Part shown: one piece after another, positions 20,246 to 29,715 of the stretch | Numbering within the stretch: position 1 is the first letter of the stretch | How the letters are laid out: every line of letters begins with the position of its first letter | NCBI RefSeq assembly: GCF_023238625.1 | Contig: NZ_CP096670.1 | Coordinates: 2,531,501 to 2,595,500 of the forward strand | DNA: 64,000 nt | From: Agarivorans sp. TSD2052 | GTDB taxonomy: Bacteria; Pseudomonadota; Gammaproteobacteria; Enterobacterales; Celerinatantimonadaceae | Direction of reading: 5' to 3' | Program-made: the position numbers and the translations under genes | Notes under the pieces: model-generated | The model's input: only the letters and a program-made list of their open reading frames with translations | What the model was told of the DNA's origin: nothing | Databases searched by the model: none

Positions 20246-20686
20246 ATGAGAACAACGGGTAGATTAGTAACTCTATTTATTTTGTTATTATCAATATCGA
20301 ATGGTCTATTTGCAAAAATCTACTCATGGACGGATGAAAGTGGGACTGCCCACTATAGCCAATTTCCTCCAATGGATATAAGTTACAATGAAGTTGATAT
20401 ACAACTATCGCCCACATTTAACACCCCACAGAGTACCTTGAGCTCAGATAACACCGACTATGACACTCCATCGCCAATAAATTGCCTAGTAGCCGTAAAC
20501 AGAGGTGAAGCGCAAGTAAAAAAACTGTTAAAAAAATACCCTGGAAATATAAACTTGAAAGGAGCGCTAAATCAAATGTCGTTAAGCGAGTGCAAGTCAT
20601 CTGACGGTAAAGTGCACAACTATTATAAATGCTTAACTAAATCTAATGCCGATGTTGTAGACTGCGGAAAGCGTTATGACTATTAG
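20246..20686 (+). CDS. Secreted DUF4124-containing protein
   Basis: A 146-residue exported protein. The ATG at 20246 was chosen because AAGGA lies 8 bases upstream; two earlier in-frame starts have no SD. Residues 1-25 form a signal peptide (LVTLFILLLSISNGLFA), followed by the DUF4124 core KIYSWTDESGTAHYSQFPP, a short periplasmic domain common in gammaproteobacteria. The C-terminal half has four cysteines (NCLVAV, ECKSS, YKCLT, DCGK) that could form disulfides. Role unknown. A pilin-like gene follows 178 bases downstream. Confidence 0.8.
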   Translation: MRTTGRLVTLFILLLSISNGLFAKIYSWTDESGTAHYSQFPPMDISYNEVDIQLSPTFNTPQSTLSSDNTDYDTPSPINCLVAVNRGEAQVKKLLKKYPGNINLKGALNQMSLSECKSSDGKVHNYYKCLTKSNADVVDCGKRYDY

Positions 20687-20864
20687 CAATGGCATTATTG
20701 CTATAAATAAATATTAAGCCATTGTCATGTTACCTCTTACACGTTATCAACGTTAAGGGTTTACATACTGACTACACGAAATAAATAATTTTTTGTATAC
20801 AAATTATCGCAAGTGATAAACTAGCCATTAACCAGCGCTTATTTAATTAGAGATCATCGCCAAT

Positions 20865-21296
20865 ATGTTTTATTTGAAAATATTCTTCACGATAGTGATT
20901 GCTGTAATGGTGTGTTTTTTAGGCTTAGAGCTACTCAACCAAAAACGTAACCTACAATATGCCGCAAATGCCTACCTTATTGAGGGGCTTTCCATTAGTG
21001 GTCAAGTTAAAGCACAAATAGACGTTTATTTTAGTATCAATGGAGAGTTTCCATCCTCAAACCAACAATTAGGCATTGCTTCTCCTGAACAATATAGAGG
21101 CCAATCACTAACAAGTTTACATGTGTCTGAAGCAGGCATCATTACACTTACTTACAATAAGAAATCGGGTGTACATAATGGAGTTATCCAGTTAAAACCC
21201 GAGCCAAGTGACACAATAGGTATACGTTGGCAATGCCGAACGCCTAACTATCAAAGCCTTAGCCCCTGTGAGTACAATCAGCAACTATTTTTATAG
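20865..21296 (+). CDS. Pilin-like protein without a prepilin leader
   Basis: A 143-residue protein with one N-terminal hydrophobic helix (about 4-24) and a globular part resembling the type IV pilin head: AQIDVYFSINGEFPSSNQQLGI, the SLHVSEAGIITLTY strand, and a C-terminal WQC...SPC pair like the pilin disulfide loop. There is no G-F-T-L-x-E prepilin peptidase site and no glutamate at the position needed for fibre assembly, so it is probably a membrane-anchored pilin-like protein rather than a fibre subunit. No pilus assembly genes are nearby. Confidence 0.7.
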   Translation: MFYLKIFFTIVIAVMVCFLGLELLNQKRNLQYAANAYLIEGLSISGQVKAQIDVYFSINGEFPSSNQQLGIASPEQYRGQSLTSLHVSEAGIITLTYNKKSGVHNGVIQLKPEPSDTIGIRWQCRTPNYQSLSPCEYNQQLFL

Positions 21297-22443
21297 CATG
21301 AATCACGATCAGGCTTAAACAGCACCGATGATGGGCATGGTTGGGCATTTTTTGGATATGTAGGCTTACTAAGCTGAGCTAGTTAATCGTTTATTTTAGT
21401 TATTACTATGTAGCTATCGCATAGAGGTGTGTAAGCGTGGCAAAGTCTTACAAAATAGTTCGCCCCCCCTAAGAGGATGGCTAATTGGTTTCAGCGTGTT
21501 GTGGTTAGCTATAGCCTATATAGCTATGCCTATTACCAAAATTGCAAGGCGTGTAATCGCTTAGGTTGTTACGGGCCGCTCACCTTGCCAATGACAACGG
21601 CGCGCCCGCAGAAGATGCCCTGATTAGTAGTATCACATTACGCGTCGCTGGCTTTCTAGCAACGATTTTACTTATCACCACAAGCAACTGATGAACACAG
21701 GCCAAGCTACCCTATTCCTCGTGGCTTTTCCTATTCGCCCGAACGCCTCAGCGAAATGGTTCAGAACAGGTGGGGGTTTCAAATAAGTATTCGACACTTT
21801 TATTATCAATTTAGGGAAAGAAACCACACCGCGAACAGCAAAGTGATTGGCTTACCTACCAACGCTAAAGGTTCGGTAGATTTGGGTGAAGTGGTCATCG
21901 CGCCATTTAGTACCGAATGGACGGTTGCATGCCACTAAGAACAATAAAGCACTAATAAACACGGGGTGGAGTGAAGTTCAATTGCAAACAGATTAAGTAC
22001 AACGATGCTCTTTAAGCTATGCCCGAACCTCAACGTTTATTGGTTAAATATTAGATTTCCCAAAGCGGAAAGCGAGCGATTAATAAGCACATATTTACCT
22101 CAGCTAGCCACTGATTTTTTACCAATACTGCACTTAACGATGTCACTCAACAGCAAGTGGAAGAACGAGTCAACCGAGCCATGATTAATGAACACAAAGG
22201 CCGGAACACATTCAAATGAAGATTTGAACTCAATTCTTGTCAGGTTTTACACTAAATGTCCGCCCCTCTTTATTTGCGCCCCTTCAAAAGCGAAAAACTC
22301 ATAGCGCATAATGTTGATAGCGCTTTCATTCACAGATTTCGTATTTAATTCTGCATGGTTAACAACATAAAAATCAATTGTTTATACCCCCCCTTTTTTA
22401 TTGTTAAAATCATTCTTAATATTTAGCTTACAAGGAAGTGACG
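21297..22443. other. 1.15-kb region of decayed coding sequence
   Basis: No intact gene is visible, but protein-like stretches occur in shifting frames. LANDNGAPAEDALISS followed by a hydrophobic tail ends at 21691. A second stretch at about 21656-21938 runs through YSPERLSEMVQNRWGFQ to KGSVDLGEVVIAPFSTEWTVACH. A short tail with VEERVNRAMINEHKGRN ends near 22219. These look like remnants of at least two genes; none was recognised. Confidence 0.4.
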
Positions 22444-23556
22444 ATGATAAAGAACCCCAATTTGTTTTGGTGGGGAGTATTCACAGGAGTGATTGGCATG
22501 TTGTTTTATGCCAACTTCAGAGAACCCCAAATATTATTTGATGCCATCCCCGCTTATCAATGGATAAAGTTATTCGAGACTCCAATCGAGCTGCCTCGCT
22601 ATGCATCGGAATGGTTTCCAAGCTTCTTACATGTTCTGGGGATGAGTCTTTTCACTGCTGGTTTACTAGGAACCGAGAAAAAACGCTGGCTTACCATTCC
22701 ATTATTTTGGCTGATTGTTGATCTTGGCTTTGAATTTTTTCAAGCATCAACCCAATTTGGTGTACTCAGCTATGGAAACTTCGAGTGGATGGATGTTGCA
22801 GCATTGTTTGCAGCTACGCTAGTGTCTTGTGTTTTGTTACGTGGTCATCACGCTCCAATATCAAGCAAAGTTAACTCTACACGCTTTGCCGCCCCCCTGG
22901 CAGTGTTAGTAGGTAGTAGCATGATGCTGGGCAGCTATGAGAATAAATCAGTGGACGAGCTATCCCGAGAAATTTGTACCTATCCAGACCAAAGCCAAGC
23001 CATTTGCGCTGTAGAACCCCTGTATTTGGATTGGGCGAGCTTTCGTGCTAACAGACACATTAGCTTTAGCGCTGAAAACGCCAACCCGCTAACCCAAAGC
23101 TATGTGGACGGTGGAGCCGCTATACAAGAATTTGTTGGTTTGGAGCACTCCGGTAAGCTGTATCTGCATCAGGATTTAATGTTTGTTGTATCAGAGCTTC
23201 GCGGCGTATATGTGTTTGACAATAGCGATAGTAGCACCCCCGCTTACTTAGGTTTTATTCATGTTACTGGTGCATCAGACGTACTGATCCATAAAGGTAT
23301 GATCGTAGTAGCCGCACTAACTGATTTGGTAATGATAGATCTCAACGACTTAAATAATTTGGTCACAGATGAGCTGGCACTAGAGCGTCCCTACTATGAC
23401 AATCTAATCCCTCAAGGAACAATATTCGCGCAAATTAACGAAGCAACAGAAGAATACCAAGCAATTAGTTTGGATCATGAATACGGCTTGGTAATTGGCT
23501 ACAAAAATGCTGAAGGTAAACCGTTCTACTTCTGGGCTTTGGAGGATTTGTTATGA
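22444..23556 (+). CDS. Membrane protein: VanZ-like helices plus periplasmic propeller-like domain
   Basis: A 370-residue two-part protein. ATG at 22444 has AAGGAAG upstream; a GTG 6 bases earlier is less likely. Residues 1-130 hold four hydrophobic segments with a VanZ-like pattern (DLGFEFFQ...FEWMDVAALFAATLV), and a fifth near 150-165. The rest (about 170-370) is polar, with CTYPDQSQAICAV and repeats of the LVIVD/beta-propeller kind (LMFVVSELRGVYVFDNSD, MIVVAALTDLVMIDLNDL). Its stop overlaps the following lipoprotein gene by 4 bases, implying translational coupling and joint action in the envelope. Function unknown. Confidence 0.7.
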   Translation: MIKNPNLFWWGVFTGVIGMLFYANFREPQILFDAIPAYQWIKLFETPIELPRYASEWFPSFLHVLGMSLFTAGLLGTEKKRWLTIPLFWLIVDLGFEFFQASTQFGVLSYGNFEWMDVAALFAATLVSCVLLRGHHAPISSKVNSTRFAAPLAVLVGSSMMLGSYENKSVDELSREICTYPDQSQAICAVEPLYLDWASFRANRHISFSAENANPLTQSYVDGGAAIQEFVGLEHSGKLYLHQDLMFVVSELRGVYVFDNSDSSTPAYLGFIHVTGASDVLIHKGMIVVAALTDLVMIDLNDLNNLVTDELALERPYYDNLIPQGTIFAQINEATEEYQAISLDHEYGLVIGYKNAEGKPFYFWALEDLL

Positions 23557-24398
23557 GCATGGTTATACGTTGGTTTAGTACTATAGCTACCGCATTAGCT
23601 TTGGCCGGCTGCGGCTCTGAGACTAGCGGAGGCGGTACTATCGTTTATACCGGAACTGGTCAAGTCGGCTCATTAGCAGCCTTGGTTGAGTTTCAGCAAA
23701 ATCTACACGCCGTGAATGCTGACAATGATGTGTCGGTACTTCACTCGGAGGAGCCGCTAAGCACTGAATTCGTTAACCGTTATGGTTGGAATGTAGAAAC
23801 GCTGCACGTTTACCAAGATAGCCATATACTGCATGGTAAGCCTAATGGAATAACAATATACCGCGCCGCCGAAGTCGCTACCGACAGACCCATTTGGATT
23901 GCAGACTTAAACCACATAAGGGCTTTCGACCCGGTAGTTGCTCACGATGGCTTAGCTTATTATTCAACCCGTGATGGTAATAAAGATGAGTTAACAATTA
24001 GAGACGGCGTTTTTGTGGATAGCATTGCTGATATTTTGGCTTATGTTCCTCCTACTCAGCAGGAAATAGATGAAGGGGCCGAATTTGAACGGCACACAAG
24101 TTTACCCCTAGCTGAGTATAGACAGCTAGCCGAACCCATTGGCTTGGCTTATCGCGAAGGGCTGCTCTACGTGTGTGATGCTGTAGAAGGCTTAGTGGCC
24201 CTGCAACTAGAGGTGAACCCTGACGATGCGGCTGAATTTAGTCACTTGCTGGTTAAGCAGACGCTTAACGATGTTTTTAGCTGTAAAGATGTACTGGCGA
24301 CAGAACAAGGTTTAATGCTGGTTGGTGAGTCAGGTGTTACCCAACTGTTAGTCAGTAACGAGGGGGTTAGTATCATCAGCCAAATACCTACGTTATAA
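23553..24398 (+). CDS. Lipoprotein with propeller-like repeats
   Basis: A 281-residue lipoprotein: signal sequence followed by the lipobox LAGC with the acylated cysteine at about 20, and a Gly/Ser linker. The body contains segments like LHVYQDSHILHGKPNGITIYRA and LAYREGLLYVCDAVEGLVALQLE, the same strand pattern as the C-terminal part of its upstream partner, so both may be fragments of a shared beta-propeller architecture. ATGA overlap with that gene. No enzyme motif. A 9-bp hairpin follows at 24421. Confidence 0.7.
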   Translation: MSMVIRWFSTIATALALAGCGSETSGGGTIVYTGTGQVGSLAALVEFQQNLHAVNADNDVSVLHSEEPLSTEFVNRYGWNVETLHVYQDSHILHGKPNGITIYRAAEVATDRPIWIADLNHIRAFDPVVAHDGLAYYSTRDGNKDELTIRDGVFVDSIADILAYVPPTQQEIDEGAEFERHTSLPLAEYRQLAEPIGLAYREGLLYVCDAVEGLVALQLEVNPDDAAEFSHLLVKQTLNDVFSCKDVLATEQGLMLVGESGVTQLLVSNEGVSIISQIPTL

Positions 24399-24420
24399 CT
24401 AAATACATGGGTGTTTATTT

Positions 24421-24446
24421 TGGCGAAGCTAAATGAGGCTTCGCCA
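24421..24446 (+). terminator. Hairpin after the lipoprotein gene
   Basis: Perfect 9-bp arms TGGCGAAGC/GCTTCGCCA with an 8-base loop, 22 bases after the stop. No T-run follows, so it could be a 3' stabiliser rather than an intrinsic terminator. Confidence 0.45.
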
Positions 24447-24648
24447 TCTAAATACGCGCTTACATGTTAGCCATTAGGGCGCTGTCAATGATTAACTATC
24501 CCGTTCAACAATATCCATCCAATTAACTACTGCGCCGCTTCACTCTTGGTAGTATTCTGTTATATCACATGCGACTAAGCAGTGAGCAGCCAATCCACCA
24601 GCAGTTCAACATTTAACCCTTGTATCCAACAAACATGGAGTGTTTACC

Positions 24649-25956
24649 ATGACCTTGAAGCTATCCAGAAAAATTGCAATTATGGCAGTTAGCTTATTGG
24701 TGGTGTTTAATACCCAAGCGGCTAGCCTAGAATACCAAGCAGCCCCCGTTGATAATCCTCTCAAAGGCTTGGTGCCTTACGCAAATGAATGGAAAAAAGA
24801 ACGTTTTCCGCATTCGATGGAATTTCGTTATATAGGCATGGCGCAGATAATGAAAGGCTGGGGCAATTTTGACTGGCAAGCGATTGAACAAAGCCTCAAT
24901 GACAGTAAGAAACGCGGTAAACAGGCCATTTTCCGCGTGCATTTGGAGTACCCAGGGAAACCAACAGCGATCCCCCAGTTTCTATTAGACGAAGGACTAA
25001 TCGTCACTCATTGGAAAACGGCTAATCAGCAATCAGTAATAACGCCCAATTATGCCGACCTGCGCCTACGTAAAGCGATACGTGATTTCATTTTCGCCAT
25101 GGGGGAAAAATACGATGGAGACCCTCGAATTGCCTTTATAACGGCGGGCATATTAGGACTTTGGGGGGAATGGCACACTTATCCACGAACTGACTTATGG
25201 GCTGGCAAATCAGTACAACAAGAAATTATCACATCTTACGAAAGCGCCTTCCGAGATACTTTTGTTTTATTGCGTTACCCTGCTGGAGAAAACAACCCTC
25301 AATACGCAGATAATAGAACGAACCAGCTAGGTTACCATGATGACTCTTTTGCTTGGGGTACGTTAGATACAGGCAACCCTTCTGAAGGCTGGTTTTTCAT
25401 CCCCTTATTAAAGCAAGCGCAGATGACAAATAAGTGGAAAACAGTCCCCATTGGGGGCGAGATAAGGCCTGAGTTATGGCCGACAATATTTACCAAACAG
25501 CCTATAAAGCAGCAACAAAATTTCGCCCAATGTGTTTCTGAAACACACGTGAGTTGGCTGATGGACTCCGGGCTATTTGCAGAGAGGTTTACCCTCGGAG
25601 AAGAACGCAAAAAACGCGCGATGATTGAAGTGAGAAAAATGGGCTATGAACTTCATGTATCTACAGTCACCCGTAAAGGTGACCAGCTAATACTAAAGAT
25701 TGAAAACCGTGGAGTAGCACCCTTTTATTACAACTGGCCTATAGAGCTCCGCACCATGTTAACCAATGGCCAAACGCAAACGATTTACCCAGACTGGGAG
25801 CTATCGCAAATTCTTCCCGGTAAACCAGTCGAGTGGCACATTAAAATTGATAGCCGTGCAACCCAAATTAGCTTACGCATACCAAACCCTATGGAAGGCG
25901 GATCTGCCCTGCGCTTTGCCAATAAAGAATATGAGGGAGAATGGCTCAAGTTATAA
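24649..25956 (+). CDS. Secreted TIM-barrel-like protein with DUF4832-type C-terminus
   Basis: A 435-residue exported protein. The ATG at 24649 has GGAG at 24636; a GTG 9 bases earlier is possible. Residues 1-27 are a signal peptide. The main domain starts NPLKGLVPYAN and runs through GWGNFDWQAIEQSLNDSKKRGKQAIFRVHLEYPG and GILGLWGEWHTYP, which looks like the glycoside-hydrolase-type barrel that precedes DUF4832. The C-terminal ~90 residues are beta-rich (LILKIENRGVAPFYYNW). A carbohydrate-related role is inferred from fold family only; the catalytic acids are not certain. Confidence 0.65.
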   Translation: MTLKLSRKIAIMAVSLLVVFNTQAASLEYQAAPVDNPLKGLVPYANEWKKERFPHSMEFRYIGMAQIMKGWGNFDWQAIEQSLNDSKKRGKQAIFRVHLEYPGKPTAIPQFLLDEGLIVTHWKTANQQSVITPNYADLRLRKAIRDFIFAMGEKYDGDPRIAFITAGILGLWGEWHTYPRTDLWAGKSVQQEIITSYESAFRDTFVLLRYPAGENNPQYADNRTNQLGYHDDSFAWGTLDTGNPSEGWFFIPLLKQAQMTNKWKTVPIGGEIRPELWPTIFTKQPIKQQQNFAQCVSETHVSWLMDSGLFAERFTLGEERKKRAMIEVRKMGYELHVSTVTRKGDQLILKIENRGVAPFYYNWPIELRTMLTNGQTQTIYPDWELSQILPGKPVEWHIKIDSRATQISLRIPNPMEGGSALRFANKEYEGEWLKL

Positions 25957-25988
25957 ATTACAGCACTGACGATCAATGAGGCTTATAT

Positions 25989-26225
25989 TTATAGCGCTGT
26001 AAGTGGTATCTCTAGTTCAACGGTGACTAAGCCACACATATCAACGCTTACTTCTATGCCCTGCTTTGCCTATTGCTGATAGCCCGTTACCGTGATATTC
26101 ACGTCATAGAAACCTTTCTCATCGCCATAACTTTCTATCACAGAGGGGTCACATTGTTCGCTAGTAACGTCTTTACTAAGCGAAAAACAGGCAGTGACGT
26201 AATTCCCCCCTCCCGTTTGAGCAAC
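25989..26225 (-). pseudogene. Fragment of a broken gene, minus strand
   Basis: On the minus strand a protein-like frame runs TGGGNYVTACFSLSKDVTSE and on to GDEKGFYDVNITVTGYQQ, is cut by TAG, and continues in frame to VSVDMCGLVTVELEIPLTAL and a TAA at 25989. There is no start codon region. It looks like a C-terminal remnant with an internal stop, just downstream of the CotH gene on the same strand. Family not recognised. Confidence 0.4.
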
Positions 26226-26250
26226 AAAAGGGCCATAAGCTGACCCTTTT
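26226..26250 (-). terminator. Probable terminator of the CotH gene
   Basis: AAAAGGG and CCCTTTT arms, 15-40 bases past the minus-strand stop at 26265, with a short T stretch. A modest intrinsic terminator. Confidence 0.55.
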
Positions 26251-26264
26251 ACTTTAGATTGTTT

Positions 26265-28616
26265 TTATTCGATACCGTGCTTGGCTAATTCCTTACGCAA
26301 TACCCTTACTTTTTGCTGTATAAACGCTTTCATCGATACATCACCAGAATCACATAATGGAGTGCTGGCTGCAGCATCAATCGCGCGGCTATCATAGATT
26401 AATTCACAACCTGGCGGGTTTGCTGCATCAGTAGCCAGTACGGTAGATTCAATCATCTCTCGACGCGATGCTAACGTCGCTTTCAGTTGGCTATCCCAGT
26501 CCATTTGTGTATCAAGGATGCGTTTAATTTCCTGATACAAGCGGCGCTTGTACACATCATCGGCGAACACGATGTCCCAAAGGATTGGGGTTACGCCTTG
26601 TAAGCGTTCGCTGCGCCAATCTCTGCTCCCCGTGCCTGGGAACACATAACTGCCGGCGACATCTCTAAACGCATCAACATGACTTCCCCACGCGTCAGGG
26701 TGGTTATCACGGAAGGTAAAGTCGTAGTCATAGGTGAGGTAAGTCCACTTCTCTGTTATTGGATTGAGGTAAAGGTAATAGTTGTTAGCTACACGCACAT
26801 AATGGTCAACCGCACCCACCACAATGTCACCAGCTTGCGCTCTTACAAAACCATCAATATCAAATTGCTCGGCTAATTCTGCTACCGTTGGTTCACTTTG
26901 CACAAAATGCATAAAGTTTTGCAATTCAACTCTGGCATCAGCAATCGATTTCTTCTTACTCTTCATATCGTAAGTAGGCCGATAAGGGGCAAATTGTGAG
27001 GTATTACCGCCGTTGTCGTTAATATCACTGTTTACAAAATCCGGATTAAGGAAGTTGTCACTGCCCAACCAATCTTCTCTATCTTCGGGATCTGACTTCT
27101 CAACACCAATCAAACAGAAATTGCTGTTAACGTAGCCTGAGCCATCCTCGTAGGGAGTACAGTTTGGGTTAGCAGCATCGGCGCTGCTCAAGTCTCCGCC
27201 TCCTACCTTAAATAGGTAACCATTTTCACCGAAATACCGCTTTAAATATGGCTTATCAACCGGCTCATCCATCATAAATACGCCCATATTGTAGCGTTGC
27301 GGCAACGACCGCCCATATAAGGTGTCGCCCTGCTCTCCGGTGAGCACTAATTCAACGCTGGCATGCGCCATTCGGCTGGTGGGGATGCCCGCGGTATTCA
27401 ATAGATCATGAGCGAGCATTTCACGCTGATAACTAGGGTCATCTTTGTTAAATTTGAAGTAGAGTTTTTCAACATCATTAAACTCGCGACCATCATTGTC
27501 TGGCACGTCGGGAATATCGCGCCCTACACGCATACTACAATGCGCATTGTCTACAGCCGCTGGTTCGCCGTCATCATCAATACAGGCATAAACACTTTCG
27601 TCATCATCAAACTCTTCGTCAAATTTCAGTGAGAAGTGGAAGCGGCTAGGTTTGGCTGTCCAGCTTTCATCATCTTGTTGATACCATTTTTCGGGCCACT
27701 GGCGGCTAGTATTACCTCGCATTTTAAAGGCGACATGATCGAGCTGCTCAATCACATCGCCATTGTCATCGAGATATTCAAAAGTCACTTCTCGATACAC
27801 TTCACTATGGGTCCATAAATTCCACGCGCCCCAACCATGGGCATCACCATTGGTGTAGCGGGCTCGCTCTGTGTCCAACACAAAGGCTAGCCACTCTTGC
27901 GCTGTCATAGTGATGCGCACATTATGCAAGCGATCGGTGGCGAAAATACCGGCAGAGCCATCTTGCTCACATGAAATAATGATATCAGCGGCGTCGTTGG
28001 CAGTTATAAGCCCCTCACCGTTTTCGATCTCACACTCTTGCCGAGCAGGATCTCGTTCTATGTCGACTTGGTAACCTTGAAGGTCAAGCATAGTGGTCTC
28101 AAACATAAAACGACCATTTTGAGAGACAACTAACTGTTCTTCGCCATTTAGGCTTAGTTGCACGCTGGTGTTATTGGCTAAACCATTGATACTGCCAGAT
28201 AAAGTAAATTCACCAGCCGCCAACGCAACGGGAGTACAATTAACGCTAATGTTCGTAATGTTATCAGTACGTACAACACCGCTGCCATTTTCAATTTCAC
28301 AGTGTATGCGGGGGGGCAAGTCGGCTAGGCTTACTTGATAACTGGCACCTTCAAACAAGCGATCAGGAAAACTAAATGTGCCTGCAGAGTCTCCAGCACT
28401 GGCAATTTGAATAGGCTCTGGTAGGCCGCCGTTTAGCGATACCATTAATACACCATAATCTGGAGTGCCGGTCACAGCCCCTGATACGAAGAATGTTATG
28501 GGTGGCTCGGGAGCAGGAGCAGGATCATCACCGCCGCCGCAACTCGCTAACAATACCGGTAATGCCACCAGTAAGCGGGGAGAAGCTACCAAGCTTAACG
28601 TTGATTTATTGAACAT
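26265..28616 (-). CDS. CotH-family lipoprotein kinase-like protein
   Basis: A 783-residue lipoprotein: hydrophobic signal ending LLASC, with the acylated cysteine near 26, followed by an acidic GGGDDPAPAPEP linker. Two immunoglobulin-like repeats come next (about 40-125 and 130-215), each with GSG/GEG and a CTPVA/CEQDG turn. The CotH domain follows from about 225: VRITMTAQEWLAFV, VAFKMRGNTSRQWPEKWYQ, SLKFDEEFD, KLYFKFNKDDPSYQREMLAHDLL and a Y-D-Y-D-F-T motif near 640. CotH proteins are atypical kinases of secreted proteins. ATG preceded by GGAGTGATAA. It faces the DUF4832-like gene. Confidence 0.88.
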   Translation of the reverse strand: MFNKSTLSLVASPRLLVALPVLLASCGGGDDPAPAPEPPITFFVSGAVTGTPDYGVLMVSLNGGLPEPIQIASAGDSAGTFSFPDRLFEGASYQVSLADLPPRIHCEIENGSGVVRTDNITNISVNCTPVALAAGEFTLSGSINGLANNTSVQLSLNGEEQLVVSQNGRFMFETTMLDLQGYQVDIERDPARQECEIENGEGLITANDAADIIISCEQDGSAGIFATDRLHNVRITMTAQEWLAFVLDTERARYTNGDAHGWGAWNLWTHSEVYREVTFEYLDDNGDVIEQLDHVAFKMRGNTSRQWPEKWYQQDDESWTAKPSRFHFSLKFDEEFDDDESVYACIDDDGEPAAVDNAHCSMRVGRDIPDVPDNDGREFNDVEKLYFKFNKDDPSYQREMLAHDLLNTAGIPTSRMAHASVELVLTGEQGDTLYGRSLPQRYNMGVFMMDEPVDKPYLKRYFGENGYLFKVGGGDLSSADAANPNCTPYEDGSGYVNSNFCLIGVEKSDPEDREDWLGSDNFLNPDFVNSDINDNGGNTSQFAPYRPTYDMKSKKKSIADARVELQNFMHFVQSEPTVAELAEQFDIDGFVRAQAGDIVVGAVDHYVRVANNYYLYLNPITEKWTYLTYDYDFTFRDNHPDAWGSHVDAFRDVAGSYVFPGTGSRDWRSERLQGVTPILWDIVFADDVYKRRLYQEIKRILDTQMDWDSQLKATLASRREMIESTVLATDAANPPGCELIYDSRAIDAAASTPLCDSGDVSMKAFIQQKVRVLRKELAKHGIE

Positions 28617-29113
28617 TTATCACTCCATATCATATAAACGATTGTGCAATTTCCCTATGCGATACGGCAGTGTACCCAAGTAGTAAAAGTGAATGTGAAG
28701 GTTTTATTAAAGGCTTGAACTCACTCGGTATGAGCCATCATATAAAGACTAAAAATAGGCCTTAGGTCACAAATAATAACAAATCAATCATTAACAACGA
28801 AGGCCCAAATATCAAGATATTAAGCTGCTATACCCCGACGGTTAACAGTCTCTTTTAGTTCAATAGATTTGCAGACTGCTGACGTCAAGCAAACACCCAA
28901 TTCCCCCTAGCCTCTCCTAACTCACACCTACTTAGATTCTGCTGCTGTAGAAAGCCAGCAAGGTCAGTAATTGTTACCAGGCAAGGAATTGAAATACTGC
29001 TGTATATTTTGCTATTTCACGATAAAATCAGCCACTTTGCTCTTCGGGCTACTATGCCCATTTGGCTCGCTGATATTTATAACTTGCTGCTGTTAGGCGC
29101 AGAGGAGAACCCT
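28617..29113. other. Divergent gap between CotH gene and yfcE
   Basis: About 500 bases holding the promoters of two divergent genes. It is AT-rich near 28750-28850. No RNA gene, repeat or small ORF with a clear SD was seen. Confidence 0.5.
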
Positions 29114-29659
29114 ATGTTGTTTATATGTTCCGATATTCATGGCGACCATCAAGCTTTACGGCTCACATTGGCAGCGTTTGAACATAGCGGTGCTTCCCAT
29201 TTGATTTGTTTGGGTGATGTACTTAACCATGGGCCAAGAAATCCAGTACCCGAGCATTATGATCCTTTGGCGGTAGCCGCGGATTTAAATGCCATTGCTG
29301 AGCGTATCATTGCTGTAAGAGGAAACTGTGACAGCGAAGTGGACCAAGCGCTGTGTGACTTTCCGTTATTAGCAGACTATAACCAATTGTTAATGGCAAA
29401 ACGTAAAGTGTTTTTGTGTCATGGCCATAACTACGGCCCAGAGAAATTACCGCCTTTGGCTGAGGGCGACATATTGGTGAGTGGCCATAGCCATATTCCG
29501 CAAGCCAGCAAAGTAAGTAAGCATTTCTTGCTCAATCCCGGGTCGGTTTCTATGCCTCGTCAATCTTGGCAAGCAAGCTATGCGCTGATCACTGAACAGC
29601 AACTACAGGTATGTCGCTTAAGTGACCACGGGGTATTGCTAAGCTGCGAGCTGCTATAA
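29114..29659 (+). CDS. yfcE: YfcE-type metallophosphoesterase
   Basis: A 181-residue calcineurin-like phosphodiesterase of the YfcE group. The start MLFICSDIHGDHQAL was chosen from the family N-terminus with AGAGGAG upstream, against a frame 35 codons longer. Metal ligands are in SDIHG, LGDVLNHGP, RGNCDSEVD, LCHGHNYG and SGHSHIP, and the C-terminus has LNPGSVSMPR. E. coli YfcE (183 residues) hydrolyses phosphodiesters in vitro; the natural substrate is unknown. A terminator follows. Confidence 0.93.
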   Translation: MLFICSDIHGDHQALRLTLAAFEHSGASHLICLGDVLNHGPRNPVPEHYDPLAVAADLNAIAERIIAVRGNCDSEVDQALCDFPLLADYNQLLMAKRKVFLCHGHNYGPEKLPPLAEGDILVSGHSHIPQASKVSKHFLLNPGSVSMPRQSWQASYALITEQQLQVCRLSDHGVLLSCELL

Positions 29660-29669
29660 TTGAAACAAT

Positions 29670-29697
29670 AAAAAACCGCCTTAACAGCGGTTTTTTT
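29670..29697 (+). terminator. yfcE terminator, bidirectional
   Basis: AAAAACCGC, CTTAACA loop, GCGGTTTTTTT. It lies between convergent yfcE and the outer-membrane protein gene and has A and T runs on both sides, so can serve both. Confidence 0.9.
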
Positions 29698-29715
29698 ATT
29701 GGGTTACCCACTGAA

